64,000 nt of DNA from Flavobacterium tibetense (GTDB taxonomy: Bacteria; Bacteroidota; Bacteroidia; Flavobacteriales; Flavobacteriaceae). Position 1 is the first letter of the stretch; each line of letters opens with the position of its first letter. The stretch is from the NCBI RefSeq assembly GCF_003293845.1, contig NZ_QLST01000008.1, positions 1 to 64,000 of the forward strand. The letters run 5' to 3'. This document shows positions 1-9,732 of the stretch, piece after piece. A program made the translations under genes and the position numbers. The notes beneath the pieces are model-generated. The model searched no databases. It saw only the letters and a program-made list of their open reading frames with translations, and was not told the DNA's origin.

Positions 1-1
1 T

Positions 2-1147
2 GGCGCTACTGGTTCAGTAACCGTAACCTTCACCGCTACTGATGAGTGTGGAAATTCAGAATCAACTTCTGCTACTTTTACTATTCAAGATACAGAAAAC
101 CCATATTTTACCTCTGTACTTCCTGAAGATATTTCAGCTTCTTGTGATAATATCCCGAGACCAGGAATTTTGGAAGGATTAGACAATTGTTCTACAACAA
201 CTCATACTTTTAGTGAAGAAATTATTTCAGATGAAGAAAGTTGTGCAGGGAACTACATCTTGATTAGAACATGGACATTAACTGACGATTGTGGCAACAG
301 TATTTCTCATTCACAAACAATTACCGTTTATGACACAACACCTCCAGCATTAATTTCAAATTTAGATACTGAAGTAAATGTTAGATGTTCAGAGATTCCT
401 GAAATACCAAATTTAGAATTTAGTGATAATTGTTCTGAAATTGCAGAAGTGGAATTTTCAGAGGAAACCACAATTATTTCAATCTATGAATATATAATCA
501 TTCGTACTTGGATTGTGAGTGATACATGTGGTAATTTCGAAACATTTACCCAAACAATAAATGTAAGTGTTGATGAGCCATTTGATGCGATTCCATTTTC
601 TGTATGTAGTATTGAAGACCCTATTGATTTATTTACTATATTAGGGGCAGAAATCCCTACAAATGGAGAATGGGTAGATTTAAGTAATACTGGTGGTTTA
701 AATGGAAATATGTTTAATCCAATAAACATTCCAACAGGTTATTATACACTACAATATGTAGTAACTGTTGAAGATGATGCATGTCCGATGGTGTTTGAAA
801 TATACTTAAATGTTAATGATGATTGTATTGTTTTACCAGCTTGTACAGTAGAAGTATTTAATGCTGTCTCGCCTAACAATGATGGTTTAAATGACCTTTT
901 CTTAATTGATGGAATTGAATGTTATCCAGACAATTCAGTTGAAATTTATAACAGATGGGGCATACTAATTTATGAAACTAGAGGCTATGATAATAGTACA
1001 AAAGCTTTTAAAGGATATTCAGACGGACGTTCAACATTTAACCGAAATGAACTGGTACCAGATGGAACTTATTTTTATATCTTACGATACAAAGATGAAG
1101 ATAACAAATGGCACGATAGATCAGGTTACTTGTATGTAAACCGTTAA
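2..1147 (+). CDS. Gliding motility-associated C-terminal domain protein (3' part of a large T9SS-exported adhesin)
   Basis: The frame is open from base 2 to the stop, with no convincing start, so the gene begins before the window. The visible part holds repeated modules with a conserved 'D.CGN' motif (TATDECGNS, TLTDDCGNS, IVSDTCGNF), as in Ig-like/HYR adhesin repeats. The last ~95 residues start with SPNNDGLNDLF and contain EIYNRWGILIYE, the hallmark of the CHU_C/gliding-motility type C-terminal domain (type B T9SS sorting signal). Proteins with this domain are exported by the type IX system and usually need a PorP/SprF partner, and one follows directly. The likely role is a surface adhesin or motility-associated protein; its ligand is unknown. 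Confidence 0.9.
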   Translation, partial: GATGSVTVTFTATDECGNSESTSATFTIQDTENPYFTSVLPEDISASCDNIPRPGILEGLDNCSTTTHTFSEEIISDEESCAGNYILIRTWTLTDDCGNSISHSQTITVYDTTPPALISNLDTEVNVRCSEIPEIPNLEFSDNCSEIAEVEFSEETTIISIYEYIIIRTWIVSDTCGNFETFTQTINVSVDEPFDAIPFSVCSIEDPIDLFTILGAEIPTNGEWVDLSNTGGLNGNMFNPINIPTGYYTLQYVVTVEDDACPMVFEIYLNVNDDCIVLPACTVEVFNAVSPNNDGLNDLFLIDGIECYPDNSVEIYNRWGILIYETRGYDNSTKAFKGYSDGRSTFNRNELVPDGTYFYILRYKDEDNKWHDRSGYLYVNR

Positions 1148-1187
1148 ACTAAATATCCAATAAATTATTTAATTTAAAACTTGAATC

Positions 1188-2096
1188 ATGAAAACAATAT
1201 ATATATGCATAGCGTTAGTTTTATCATCGTTATATAGCTTCGCTCAACAAGACTCTCAGTATACACAATACATGTATAATACTGTAAACATAAATCCAGC
1301 TTATGCTGGCTCTAGAGATGCTCTAAGTATATTTCTTTTACATAGAACACAATGGGTTGGTTTAGACGGTGCACCAGTAACAAACAATGCTTCACTACAC
1401 ATGCCAATTGGCGACTCAAACTTTGGTGTTGGTTTATCGTTTGTTAATGATCGAATTGGTCCTGCAACAGAAAATATGATTTCAGCGGATTTAGCTTATT
1501 TCATTCAAATTTCTGCCAATTATAAACTTTCTGTTGGACTAAAAGGTACGGCTAATATTTTCAATATAGATGTCAATCGATTGAATATTTTTGATCAAAA
1601 TGACCCACAGTTTCAAAATTTGAATGCAGATTTCACTCCAAATATTGGTGCCGGATTGTATTTATTCTCCGATGCCACTTATGTAGGATTATCTATTCCA
1701 AACTTTTTTGAAACCAAACATTACAATGATAATGATGTAGCTATTACAAGAGAAAAAATGCACTTTTATTTAATTGCTGGACACGTTTTTGAATTAAGTC
1801 CGAGTATTAAATTCAAACCTGCATTTTTAAGTAAAATTGTAGAAGGAGCTCCATTCCAACTGGATGTTACTGCCAACTTTTTAATAAACGAAAAATTCAC
1901 AATTGGTGGCGCCTACAGATGGGATTCTGCTGTTAGTGGTTTAGTTGGTTTTCAAATTTCCAATAGCATGTTCATAGGATATGGTTATGATATGGAAACT
2001 ACTAAATTATCTAATTACAATTCAGGTTCTCATGAAATTTTCTTTCGTTTTGAACTATTTAATAACAATAGAGTCACTTCTCCAAGATTCTTTTAA
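1188..2096 (+). CDS. PorP/SprF family type IX secretion system membrane protein
   Basis: A 302-residue protein with a clear signal peptide (MKTIYICIALVLSSLYSFA) and the PorP/SprF start of the mature chain: QQDSQYTQYMYNTVNINPAYAGS. The rest reads as amphipathic strands of an outer-membrane beta barrel. Family members are paired with adhesins carrying type B C-terminal domains and are needed for their secretion or surface attachment. It lies 40 bases after such an adhesin and 6 bases before an OmpA-type gene, a common three-gene unit in Flavobacteria. The assignment is firm; the exact cargo (the upstream gene) is inferred from position. Confidence 0.92.
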   Translation: MKTIYICIALVLSSLYSFAQQDSQYTQYMYNTVNINPAYAGSRDALSIFLLHRTQWVGLDGAPVTNNASLHMPIGDSNFGVGLSFVNDRIGPATENMISADLAYFIQISANYKLSVGLKGTANIFNIDVNRLNIFDQNDPQFQNLNADFTPNIGAGLYLFSDATYVGLSIPNFFETKHYNDNDVAITREKMHFYLIAGHVFELSPSIKFKPAFLSKIVEGAPFQLDVTANFLINEKFTIGGAYRWDSAVSGLVGFQISNSMFIGYGYDMETTKLSNYNSGSHEIFFRFELFNNNRVTSPRFF

Positions 2097-2102
2097 ACTG
2101 AC

Positions 2103-4016
2103 ATGATTATGAAAACGCTATATACATTTTTACTAATAGGTTTTTATTTTGTGAGTTTTGGACAAACATCGCAATTAAAAACTGCTGATAAGAAATATGA
2201 AAAATATTCTTATATCGACGCTATTGAAATTTACGAAAAAGTGGCTGAAAAAGGACACAAATCAGCAGAACTATTTAAAAAACTTGGAAACTCTTATTAT
2301 TTCAATGCAGAACTAGATAAAGCTGCTCATTGGTATAAAGATTTATTCAATTTAAATGAGGAAGTTGAACCTGAATATTATTTCAGATATGCACAATGTC
2401 TAAAAGCAATAAAAGATTATGAGAATGCAAACAAATATCTCGAATTATTTGCAAAAAACTCGAATGACCCTAGAGGTGACGCATTTCTAAATAATCCAAA
2501 TTATCTCGAAAAAATTGAAGAAAATTCAGGTAAATACACTTTGGGAACTATAAATATAAATTCTGAATACTCCGATTTTAGTCCATCATTTTTTAATAAC
2601 CAAATAGTCTTTACTTCTGCAAGAAAAGAAGGAGCTATTTACAGTAAAATTCATAGTTGGACCAAACAAAATTTTACCGATTTATATGTAGCAACCAAGA
2701 ATGCTGATGGTAGTTTTTCTCCAGTTGAAAATTTCTCGAAAGAAATAAATACCAAATTCAACGAATCTTCACCTGTATTTACCAAAGATGGAAAAACCAT
2801 GTATTTCACTCGAAATAATTTCAATGATGGTAAAAAAGGAAAAGATGATGAAAAAACTATGTTGCTTAAAATCTATAAAGCTTCATTAGTTTATGGAAAA
2901 TGGGCAAACATTACCGAGTTACCTTTCAACAGTGACAATTACCAAGTGGCACATCCTGCTCTAAGTCCAGATGAAAAAACCTTGTATTTTGCTTCAGATA
3001 TGCCAGGCGGATTGGGTGGTTCAGATTTGTACAAAGTAAGTATTAAAGAAGATGGAACTTTTGGTAATCCTGAAAACCTTGGAAATATCATAAATACGCC
3101 AGCTAGAGAAAGTTTTCCGTTTGTTGGTCATGATAATACGCTGTATTTTGCATCAGATGGTCATTTAGGATTAGGTGGTTTGGATGTTTTTGAAACCAAA
3201 TTTAACAATGGTTCTTACTCGAAACCGTTGAATTTAGGAAAACCAATTAACAGCTCAATGGATGATTTTGGTTTTATTGTAAATGATAAAAATGCAGGTT
3301 ATCTTTCATCCAATCGCGAGGGCGGAAATGGTTTTGATGACATTTATACTTTTACCGTTTGTTCCCAAAAAATTCATGGTGTAATTACAGATTTGAAAAC
3401 AAAAGAAGTCTTACCAAATGCCAAAGTAGAACTTTATGATGAACAAATGAAAAAGCTATCTGAAGTTTTCGCAGATGATAAAGGCTATTATAGTTTTACA
3501 GCAGATTGTAATCATAAATACACTGTTCGCGCATCAAAAGAAGAATACGAGTCTAACGAAAAAATGGTTACAACAGCAAAAGAAACTGGAGAAACTAAAG
3601 TGGATATTGCTCTTGAAAGAACGGTGTTCCCAATTGATGAAGGAACAGATTTAGCTAAAATATTTGATATAAGTATGATTTACTTTGATTTGGACAAATG
3701 GAATATTCGTCCGGATGCTGCTAAAGATTTACAAAAAATCATAGAAGTTATGCAACAATATCCAAATATGACTGTAGATATTCGTTCGCATACCGATAGT
3801 CGTCAAACACATAAATACAACGAATTACTTTCTGATAGAAGAGCAAAATCTACGTTAGAATTTATGGTTAAAAACGGAATCGATAGAAAACGATTAACCG
3901 CAAAAGGTTATGGTGAAACACAATTAGTAAACGGTTGTTCTGATGGTGTTCCATGTTCTGAAGAAGAGCACCAAAAAAACCGAAGAAGTGAATTTATTAT
4001 TGTTAAAATGAATTAG
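2103..4016 (+). CDS. OmpA family protein with TPR, PD40 and carboxypeptidase-regulatory-like domains
   Basis: A 637-residue envelope protein. It has a signal peptide (residues ~1-20), TPR-like helices to ~120, PD40/WD40-type beta-propeller repeats (~150-420, e.g. SPDEKTLYFASDMPGGLGGSD), a CarboxypepD_reg-like domain (~425-505; KIHGVITDLKTKEVLPNA), and a C-terminal OmpA peptidoglycan-binding domain (YFDLDKWNIRPDA, LSDRRAKSTLEFMV, KGYGETQLV, NRRSEF). The second ATG at 2109 is an equally plausible start. It probably anchors the neighbouring SprF/adhesin assembly to peptidoglycan; this is inferred from context, while the domain order is read directly. Confidence 0.9.
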   Translation: MIMKTLYTFLLIGFYFVSFGQTSQLKTADKKYEKYSYIDAIEIYEKVAEKGHKSAELFKKLGNSYYFNAELDKAAHWYKDLFNLNEEVEPEYYFRYAQCLKAIKDYENANKYLELFAKNSNDPRGDAFLNNPNYLEKIEENSGKYTLGTININSEYSDFSPSFFNNQIVFTSARKEGAIYSKIHSWTKQNFTDLYVATKNADGSFSPVENFSKEINTKFNESSPVFTKDGKTMYFTRNNFNDGKKGKDDEKTMLLKIYKASLVYGKWANITELPFNSDNYQVAHPALSPDEKTLYFASDMPGGLGGSDLYKVSIKEDGTFGNPENLGNIINTPARESFPFVGHDNTLYFASDGHLGLGGLDVFETKFNNGSYSKPLNLGKPINSSMDDFGFIVNDKNAGYLSSNREGGNGFDDIYTFTVCSQKIHGVITDLKTKEVLPNAKVELYDEQMKKLSEVFADDKGYYSFTADCNHKYTVRASKEEYESNEKMVTTAKETGETKVDIALERTVFPIDEGTDLAKIFDISMIYFDLDKWNIRPDAAKDLQKIIEVMQQYPNMTVDIRSHTDSRQTHKYNELLSDRRAKSTLEFMVKNGIDRKRLTAKGYGETQLVNGCSDGVPCSEEEHQKNRRSEFIIVKMN

Positions 4017-4044
4017 TTTTTCCTCTACCTTCTAATTCATTAAT

Positions 4045-4079
4045 AAGAAGCCATTAGTTGTATTACTTAATGGCTTCTT
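4045..4079 (+). terminator. Terminator hairpin between convergent genes
   Basis: A 12-bp perfect stem (AAGAAGCCATTA / TAATGGCTTCTT) with an 11-base loop follows the OmpA gene. Its 3' arm lies inside the last codons of the convergent minus-strand gene. The T-tract is short and interrupted, so termination strength is uncertain. Confidence 0.6.
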
Positions 4080-5127
4080 TGCTTTTAAGAATTAATTTTA
4101 CAATCTTATTTTTTCCAGCAGCATAAGCTACCGAATCGTTTAAAAAACGAATGGTATACAAATCATCCATTGCATCTAAAAGTTTCCAATTTTCACCAAA
4201 ATCATTGGAATAATGAATTCCGGTTTTACCAACGCAAATCAGCGATTTCCCTTTGCTATTAGGAACAAATTGCACGCAAGAAGCATATCCAAAACCACTA
4301 CCATCAGCAACTAATTTCCAAGTTTTTCCTCCATCAAAAGTAATCGCTTTGTTTTGTTTATTACTCGATGGATTTTCATAATTTCCTCCAGCTATAAATC
4401 CGATTTTAGCATCATAAAAATCAGCGGTGAAAATTCCCGTCATTGATTCCCCTTGAATGATTGGCGTTTCATAAACTTGCCAAGAATTGCCTTTATCTAT
4501 ACTAACAAAACATCTCGATTTCTTTCCACCAGAAACCATAAAAATAGAATTTCCTCTTACTATTAAATTGGTATTACTTGCCGCAAAAGCAGCTTCTCCT
4601 TCAATAATTTTTGGTAAATTCTCACAAGGAATTTTGCTCCAAGAATTACCGCCATCTTTAGTTACAATTACATTCAAACAATTTTCTATTGGATCACCCA
4701 TTGCTATTCCAAAAGTAGCATCTAAAAATTGCATACTATCATAAAATACTTTTTCATGTGATTCGGTATAAACCAACTGAGTATGCGATTTATCATTTGA
4801 AATTTTATATAAATAAGCTGGATTTCCAACATTTAACACAAAAGTTGCGCTATCGGTTTTTGCCAAACTTCTAAACTCTAGTGCTAATGAATCTTTTATA
4901 ATTTTACCTTTAAACTTTTGGAAGTTTTCCAATTGAATAGCACCATATTTTCCATCATTTCCTGCGTACCAAAGTTCCTTCTCTCCTACCCAAATAGCTC
5001 TAATACTAATAGAATCTTCTAATATAGTTTCAATTTCAACAGATGAAATAATGGGTTCCGTTTGGATTTCATTCTTGCAGGAACAAAACAAAATCAATAC
5101 TAAATAAAGAGAAATATACTTTTTCAT
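4063..5127 (-). CDS. Asp-box (BNR/YCF48-like) beta-propeller lipoprotein
   Basis: 354 residues. The N-terminus is a lipoprotein signal with lipobox-like LFCSC (lipidation at about Cys17). Several Asp-box motifs (D-x-G-x-x-W) recur: DGGNSWSKI, DKGNSWQVY, DGGKTWKLV and DFGENWKLL, the signature of BNR/sialidase-like or YCF48-like propellers. No catalytic residues of a sialidase could be identified, so it is more likely a binding or scaffolding lipoprotein than an enzyme. It is convergent with the OmpA gene and divergent from the next gene, so probably monocistronic. Cellular role unknown. Confidence 0.75.
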   Translation of the reverse strand: MKKYISLYLVLILFCSCKNEIQTEPIISSVEIETILEDSISIRAIWVGEKELWYAGNDGKYGAIQLENFQKFKGKIIKDSLALEFRSLAKTDSATFVLNVGNPAYLYKISNDKSHTQLVYTESHEKVFYDSMQFLDATFGIAMGDPIENCLNVIVTKDGGNSWSKIPCENLPKIIEGEAAFAASNTNLIVRGNSIFMVSGGKKSRCFVSIDKGNSWQVYETPIIQGESMTGIFTADFYDAKIGFIAGGNYENPSSNKQNKAITFDGGKTWKLVADGSGFGYASCVQFVPNSKGKSLICVGKTGIHYSNDFGENWKLLDAMDDLYTIRFLNDSVAYAAGKNKIVKLILKSKEAIK

Positions 5128-5231
5128 AACACAAACTTTTTAAAATATCCTATTGAAAAACAACGGTTTATTATTTTGGCACAATAATTGGTTTTACAAA
5201 TATAAGTGAGTATTAACTTAAAACCATAGAA

Positions 5232-6536
5232 ATGATGAATGCAAGATATTTAACTTCGATTTTCTTTGCTCTATTGCTTTCGATTCCAGTAATAGCACAA
5301 GATAAAACTACTATTAGAGCCAATAGTTCTGATATTAGTGATAATTTAGATTTGAGGGCCGTTGCAACTATTTTTGGAGATTCTAGAGATTTAGAAGACT
5401 TCGAAAGACGTTTGAACGATCCAAAAAGTCAAATTTCAAATTTAGATTTGAACAACGACAATTATGTGGATTATTTACGAGTAATTGAAGTCGTAGAAGG
5501 AAATGCACACATCATTGTAATTCAGGCGGTTTTAGGAAAAGATTTGTTCCAAGACGTAGCTTCTGTTGAAGTTGAAAAAGATAGAAATAACAATGTAACC
5601 GTTCAAGTGGTTGGTGATGTTTATATGTATGGAACCAATTATATCTACGAACCCGTTTATGTGCATAGACCAATAATCTATACTACTTTTTGGGCACCAA
5701 TGTATCGTCCGTACTACTCTAGTTGGTATTGGGGTTATTATCCAAGTTATTATTCTTTTTGGCAACCATTTCCAATTTTTAGATATAGAAATCACATTGC
5801 ATTACATATCAATTTTGGTCACTCTTTTCATTACGTAAACCACAGAAGATGTCATTATGCCTACAACAGCTATTATGGACGAAGAGGAAATGCTTATGAA
5901 AGAATGCATCCAAATCGTTCGTTCACTAATAGAAATAGTGGTTATTCTAATAGAAGAGAATTAGATAACAATAGAGATATTCGCACAAGAGTTCCAGGTA
6001 GCAGAGAATTGGCTTCAAATAATGGTAATTCGCCAAGAAATAACGGAAATAATCCTAGAAAGAATGGAGTGACAACTTCTAATCCAAGAAACTCAGTAAA
6101 TGGAAATAGCGGTGTAAATCCAAGAAGTAATTCAAGTGCAACAGGAAATCCAAGAAGTTATTCGCAAAATTCACCAACACCTAGAGCTACTAGTTCGGGA
6201 ACAACAGTGAATCCGAGAAATAATTCAAATACAACTGGAAATCCGAGAACGTATTCTCAAAATTCACCAACGCCAAGAAATAACAATTCTGGCACAAATG
6301 TGAATCCAAGAACTAATTCTAATCCGAGAACAACAGCCGTAACAAGCAATTCACCGACTAGAAATAATGTAACACCAAGAAATTCGGCTACTAATTCTCC
6401 TAGAAGCACTGTTAATTCAGGAGGAAATTCTCGAAACTCAACAATGAGTGCGCCAAGTAGAGCATCAACTCCAAGACAAAGTGGAAATTCAGGAGGAAGT
6501 CGAGGAAATAGTTCCAATAGAAATGGTCGTTCGTAA
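5232..6536 (+). CDS. Secreted protein with aromatic-rich centre and low-complexity Asn/Ser/Pro/Arg tail
   Basis: 434 residues; start at 5232 or the next codon. It has a signal peptide (residues ~1-23, ending IAQD). Residues ~25-125 are an ordinary acidic globular segment, ~130-215 are rich in Tyr, Trp and His, and ~220-434 are a low-complexity tail made of repeating NPR-N-N-S/T and NSPTPR units with very high Asn, Ser and Arg. The tail is basic and probably disordered. No known enzymatic domain is recognised. An extracytoplasmic structural or polyanion-binding role is possible but unsupported. Confidence 0.75.
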   Translation: MMNARYLTSIFFALLLSIPVIAQDKTTIRANSSDISDNLDLRAVATIFGDSRDLEDFERRLNDPKSQISNLDLNNDNYVDYLRVIEVVEGNAHIIVIQAVLGKDLFQDVASVEVEKDRNNNVTVQVVGDVYMYGTNYIYEPVYVHRPIIYTTFWAPMYRPYYSSWYWGYYPSYYSFWQPFPIFRYRNHIALHINFGHSFHYVNHRRCHYAYNSYYGRRGNAYERMHPNRSFTNRNSGYSNRRELDNNRDIRTRVPGSRELASNNGNSPRNNGNNPRKNGVTTSNPRNSVNGNSGVNPRSNSSATGNPRSYSQNSPTPRATSSGTTVNPRNNSNTTGNPRTYSQNSPTPRNNNSGTNVNPRTNSNPRTTAVTSNSPTRNNVTPRNSATNSPRSTVNSGGNSRNSTMSAPSRASTPRQSGNSGGSRGNSSNRNGRS

Positions 6537-6544
6537 CACAAAAT

Positions 6545-6571
6545 AAAGCTGTCTTAACCGACAGCTTTTTT
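6545..6571 (+). terminator. Intrinsic terminator
   Basis: A 9-bp stem AAAGCTGTC / GACAGCTTT with a 6-base loop and a T-run, directly after the stop at 6536. Confidence 0.85.
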
Positions 6572-6611
6572 ATTTTAATTACTATCTTTGTAGGCTGATT
6601 TAAAAATAAAA

Positions 6612-7826
6612 ATGAGATTACACAGAAATTTAGTATTCACGGTTATAGATTCGCTAATGGCAATTTTTAACGAAGGTGAATACGCAGATAAAGCCGTTGC
6701 TAGAGCTTTAAAAAAAGATAAACGTTGGGGAAGTGCCGATAGAAAATTTGTTGCAGAAACCATATACGAAATTGTACGTTGGAAGCGATTATATGCAGAA
6801 ATTGCAGAAGTTAGAGAACCATATGACAGAGATAATGTATGGCGAATTTTTGCAGTTTGGGCAGTTTTAAGAGGTATTAATTTACCAGATTGGAAATATT
6901 TTGAAGATACACCATCACGAAAAATAAAAGGAAAATTCGACGAATTATCTAGAGTACGAAAATTCAAAGAATCTATTCCTGATTGGATGGATGAATTGGG
7001 AGTAAAAGAACTTGGAGAAGAAAAATGGTCTAAAGAATTGGCTGCTCAAAATCAACAAGCGCAAGTAATTCTTAGAGTAAATACATTAAAAACTACCAAA
7101 GAAAAACTAAGAGCACTTTTAATGGATTTAGATATTGAAACCAATCCAGTTAAAGATTATGAAGACGCTTTGGTTTTAAAAGAACGTGCCAATGTTTTCA
7201 TGACACAAGCTTTTAAAGACGGTTTATTTGAAGTACAAGATGCTTCTTCTCAATTAGTAGCTTATTTTCTTGATGTACAACCTGGCATGCGTGTGGTAGA
7301 TACTTGTGCTGGTGCTGGTGGAAAAACATTACACTTAGCTTCATTAATGCAAAATAAAGGCCAATTAATTGCCATGGATTTATACGAAAGTAAGCTAAAG
7401 CAATTGAAACTAAGAGCGAAAAGAAATGGTGCTTTCAACATCGAACCAAGAGTAATTGAAAGTTCAAAAACGATTAAAAAATTACACGAAAAAGCAGATA
7501 GAGTGCTAATTGACGCACCTTGTTCAGGCTTAGGTGTAATGAAAAGAAATCCGGATAGTAAGTGGAAATTACAACCCGAATTTATCGATAATATTAAAAA
7601 AGTTCAAGAAGAAGTTTTACAAAACTATTCTAAAATCGTAAAACCAGGTGGAAAATTAGTTTATGCTACTTGTTCGGTTTTACCATCAGAAAATGAAGAA
7701 CAAATTAAAAAATTCTTAAATACTGAAGCTGGAAAAGAATTCACCTTCGTAAAAGAGAAGAAAGTTTTAGCTCACGAAAGTGGTTTTGACGGATTTTACA
7801 TGGCGTTATTAGAAAGAAAAAATTAA
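6612..7826 (+). CDS. RsmB/NOP2 family RNA (cytosine-5-)methyltransferase
   Basis: 404 residues. The SAM-binding motif is VDTCAGAGGKTLHLAS. Catalytic motifs IV (DAPCSGLGVMKRNPD) and VI (YATCSVLPSENEEQI) each carry the conserved Cys of m5C RNA methyltransferases. The N-terminal ~150 residues form an RsmB-like helical region. The family methylates cytosine in rRNA or tRNA with SAM; which RNA is modified here cannot be told. A TATCTTTG -7-type box lies at 6583-6590. The gene is followed after 11 bases by an unrelated secreted nuclease. Confidence 0.9.
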   Translation: MRLHRNLVFTVIDSLMAIFNEGEYADKAVARALKKDKRWGSADRKFVAETIYEIVRWKRLYAEIAEVREPYDRDNVWRIFAVWAVLRGINLPDWKYFEDTPSRKIKGKFDELSRVRKFKESIPDWMDELGVKELGEEKWSKELAAQNQQAQVILRVNTLKTTKEKLRALLMDLDIETNPVKDYEDALVLKERANVFMTQAFKDGLFEVQDASSQLVAYFLDVQPGMRVVDTCAGAGGKTLHLASLMQNKGQLIAMDLYESKLKQLKLRAKRNGAFNIEPRVIESSKTIKKLHEKADRVLIDAPCSGLGVMKRNPDSKWKLQPEFIDNIKKVQEEVLQNYSKIVKPGGKLVYATCSVLPSENEEQIKKFLNTEAGKEFTFVKEKKVLAHESGFDGFYMALLERKN

Positions 7827-7837
7827 AACATATAAGA

Positions 7838-8932
7838 ATGAAAAAGAACTTTACATTAATTATTGGATTAGTCTCTTTATTGAGTTTTGGACAAATTCCA
7901 GCTGGTTATTATGATAGTGCAACTGGAACTGGTTATACATTGAAAACACAACTATTCAATATTATTTCTACAGGAACTATTGATCCAGGATACGGAGCAT
8001 TATATACTACCTATTTAACTTCTGATATTGATTTATATTACGAAAATAACGGAACAGTATTAGACATGTATACTGAAAATCCAACTGGTCCAGATTTATG
8101 TGAATACACTTATGGTATCAATCAAGATGATGGTACAGGAGGAACTTCTGAATGTCAGAAATACAACAGAGAACATATTATTCCACAATCTGTTTTTAGT
8201 TCAGCAACACCAATGCACTCCGATGCGCATTTCGTTGTACCATCTGACAAATATGTAAACGCACAAAGAGGAAATTTACCATTTGGAGTTGTAAACTCTG
8301 TTAATTGGACTTCATCAAATGGGTCTAAAAGAGGTTCAAATTTAAATTCAGGATATTCAGCCGGTTATACAGCAAACGTTTTTGAACCTATTGACGAATT
8401 TAAAGGCGATATTGCTAGAATGTATTTTTACTTTATTACAAGATACCAAGACCAAGTAGCAGGATGGAGTTATGATATGTTTAATGGAACTTCAAATCAA
8501 GTATTAACAAATACTTTTTTAAATATTTTATTAACTTGGCATTTAAATGATCCTGTATCGCAAAGAGAAATTGATAGAAATAATGCAATTTATACCTACC
8601 AAAATAATAGAAATCCTTTTATAGATAATCCTGATTTTGTTTGTGATATTTGGCCAACTCAATGCGCTACTCTATCGTCACAAGAATTTATATTAAACAA
8701 TGTAGCAGTTTTTCCAAATCCTTCTAAAAATGGAGAATTTTCAATTACAACAACTGCTGAATTAAAAAATATTGCGATTTATAATATAAACGGACAATTG
8801 GTTCAAGAAATTAAAAATCCGAATGCAATTGAAACTTCAACGTACAAAGTAAATAATTTGGCAACTGGTTTTTACATGCTGCAATTACAAACAGAAAATA
8901 CTTCTGTGACCAAAAAAGTTATTGTGAATTAA
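7838..8932 (+). CDS. Secreted endonuclease I family nuclease with T9SS sorting domain
   Basis: 364 residues: signal peptide (ending LLSFGQ), an endonuclease I (EndA) catalytic domain, and a C-terminal type A T9SS sorting domain of ~75 residues. The His-Me finger core is visible as NREHIIPQSVF followed by SDAHFVVPSD. The tail has the usual VFPNPSKNGEF start, a GQLVQEI middle and a KKVIVN end. The enzyme should be an extracellular, metal-dependent nuclease for scavenging nucleic acids. Function and export route are well supported by motifs; substrate preference is not. Confidence 0.92.
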   Translation: MKKNFTLIIGLVSLLSFGQIPAGYYDSATGTGYTLKTQLFNIISTGTIDPGYGALYTTYLTSDIDLYYENNGTVLDMYTENPTGPDLCEYTYGINQDDGTGGTSECQKYNREHIIPQSVFSSATPMHSDAHFVVPSDKYVNAQRGNLPFGVVNSVNWTSSNGSKRGSNLNSGYSAGYTANVFEPIDEFKGDIARMYFYFITRYQDQVAGWSYDMFNGTSNQVLTNTFLNILLTWHLNDPVSQREIDRNNAIYTYQNNRNPFIDNPDFVCDIWPTQCATLSSQEFILNNVAVFPNPSKNGEFSITTTAELKNIAIYNINGQLVQEIKNPNAIETSTYKVNNLATGFYMLQLQTENTSVTKKVIVN

Positions 8933-8954
8933 TCGTTCTCAAATACATAAATCA

Positions 8955-8988
8955 AAAAAGCATCATTTCTTTCGATTTGATGCTTTTT
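8955..8988 (+). terminator. Intrinsic terminator
   Basis: Inverted repeat AAAAAGCATCA / TGATGCTTTTT with a 12-base loop. The A/T-runs on both sides mean it could act for either strand: the endonuclease gene on plus, and the TauE-like gene ending at 9027 on minus. Confidence 0.75.
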
Positions 8989-9026
8989 CTTTAAAAAACC
9001 AATAAAACTAATTGAAAAACTATCTT

Positions 9027-9728
9027 TTAGTGACAATGCGCGTCACTTTGAACAAACAAACTAATATTACTTGGCGACAAATACGGAATATCTAATCCCA
9101 TGCCACGCATAATAAACAAAACCCCAATTACAACTGCCAAAACAGGAATCACCTTCTGAATTTTATTTCTTATTGGAATTGATAACACATTAGAAATTAG
9201 CACAACTGCACTCATCATTGGAATAGTTCCAATTCCAAAAAGCAACATATACAACACACTAACGGAAATATTTGGCATGGCTAAAGCTCCAAAAAGCGCT
9301 ACATAAACCATTCCGCATGGTAAATACCCATTTAATAATCCAATGGTAAAAAAAGATTTCAAACTTCTACTTTTGAATTGTTGGCCTAAACTTGATTTTA
9401 CTTTGGAAATTAATCGGTAAACGGGTTTTGAAAAATTATATTTTGCCAATTCTTTCTCAGGAACAACAGCAATTACAATCATTACAATTCCCACAAATAT
9501 GGAAAGTTGTTGTTGCCAACCCGCCAAATAAAATCCTTTCCCTAATAATCCAAGAAGCAATCCCATTGAACCATAAGCAGTTAATCTTCCCAAATGATAC
9601 AAGAACAATTGCAAAATTCTTTTCGTTTCGTTACTTCTATCCACAGGCAACATCATGGCAATAGGTCCACACATGCCAATGCAGTGAAAACTACTAATTA
9701 ATCCAAATATGATTGCCGTGTATAACAT
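9027..9728 (-). CDS. Sulfite exporter TauE/SafE (UreH-like) family membrane protein of the cbb3 locus
   Basis: 233 residues with about six hydrophobic segments. The first helix carries HCIGMCGP, and a second polar motif NGYLPCGMVYVAL sits mid-protein; these Cys/His-containing motifs are typical of the UreH/TauE-like proteins encoded beside cco genes. The C-terminus ends in a Cys/His-rich tail (SDAHCH). It is the last gene on the minus strand after ccoS-NO-Q-P-G-H. Its position suggests a role in oxidase assembly, perhaps metal or thiol handling, but the substrate is unknown. The gap to ccoH (233 bases) is filled with repeats. Confidence 0.8.
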   Translation of the reverse strand: MLYTAIIFGLISSFHCIGMCGPIAMMLPVDRSNETKRILQLFLYHLGRLTAYGSMGLLLGLLGKGFYLAGWQQQLSIFVGIVMIVIAVVPEKELAKYNFSKPVYRLISKVKSSLGQQFKSRSLKSFFTIGLLNGYLPCGMVYVALFGALAMPNISVSVLYMLLFGIGTIPMMSAVVLISNVLSIPIRNKIQKVIPVLAVVIGVLFIMRGMGLDIPYLSPSNISLFVQSDAHCH

Positions 9729-9732
9729 AATT

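Noticed and set aside
6257-6541. 94-residue minus-strand ORF opposite the Asn/Ser/Pro-rich tail
   Set aside because: A leucine/glutamate-rich mirror of low-complexity sequence on the coding strand; no start context or similarity.
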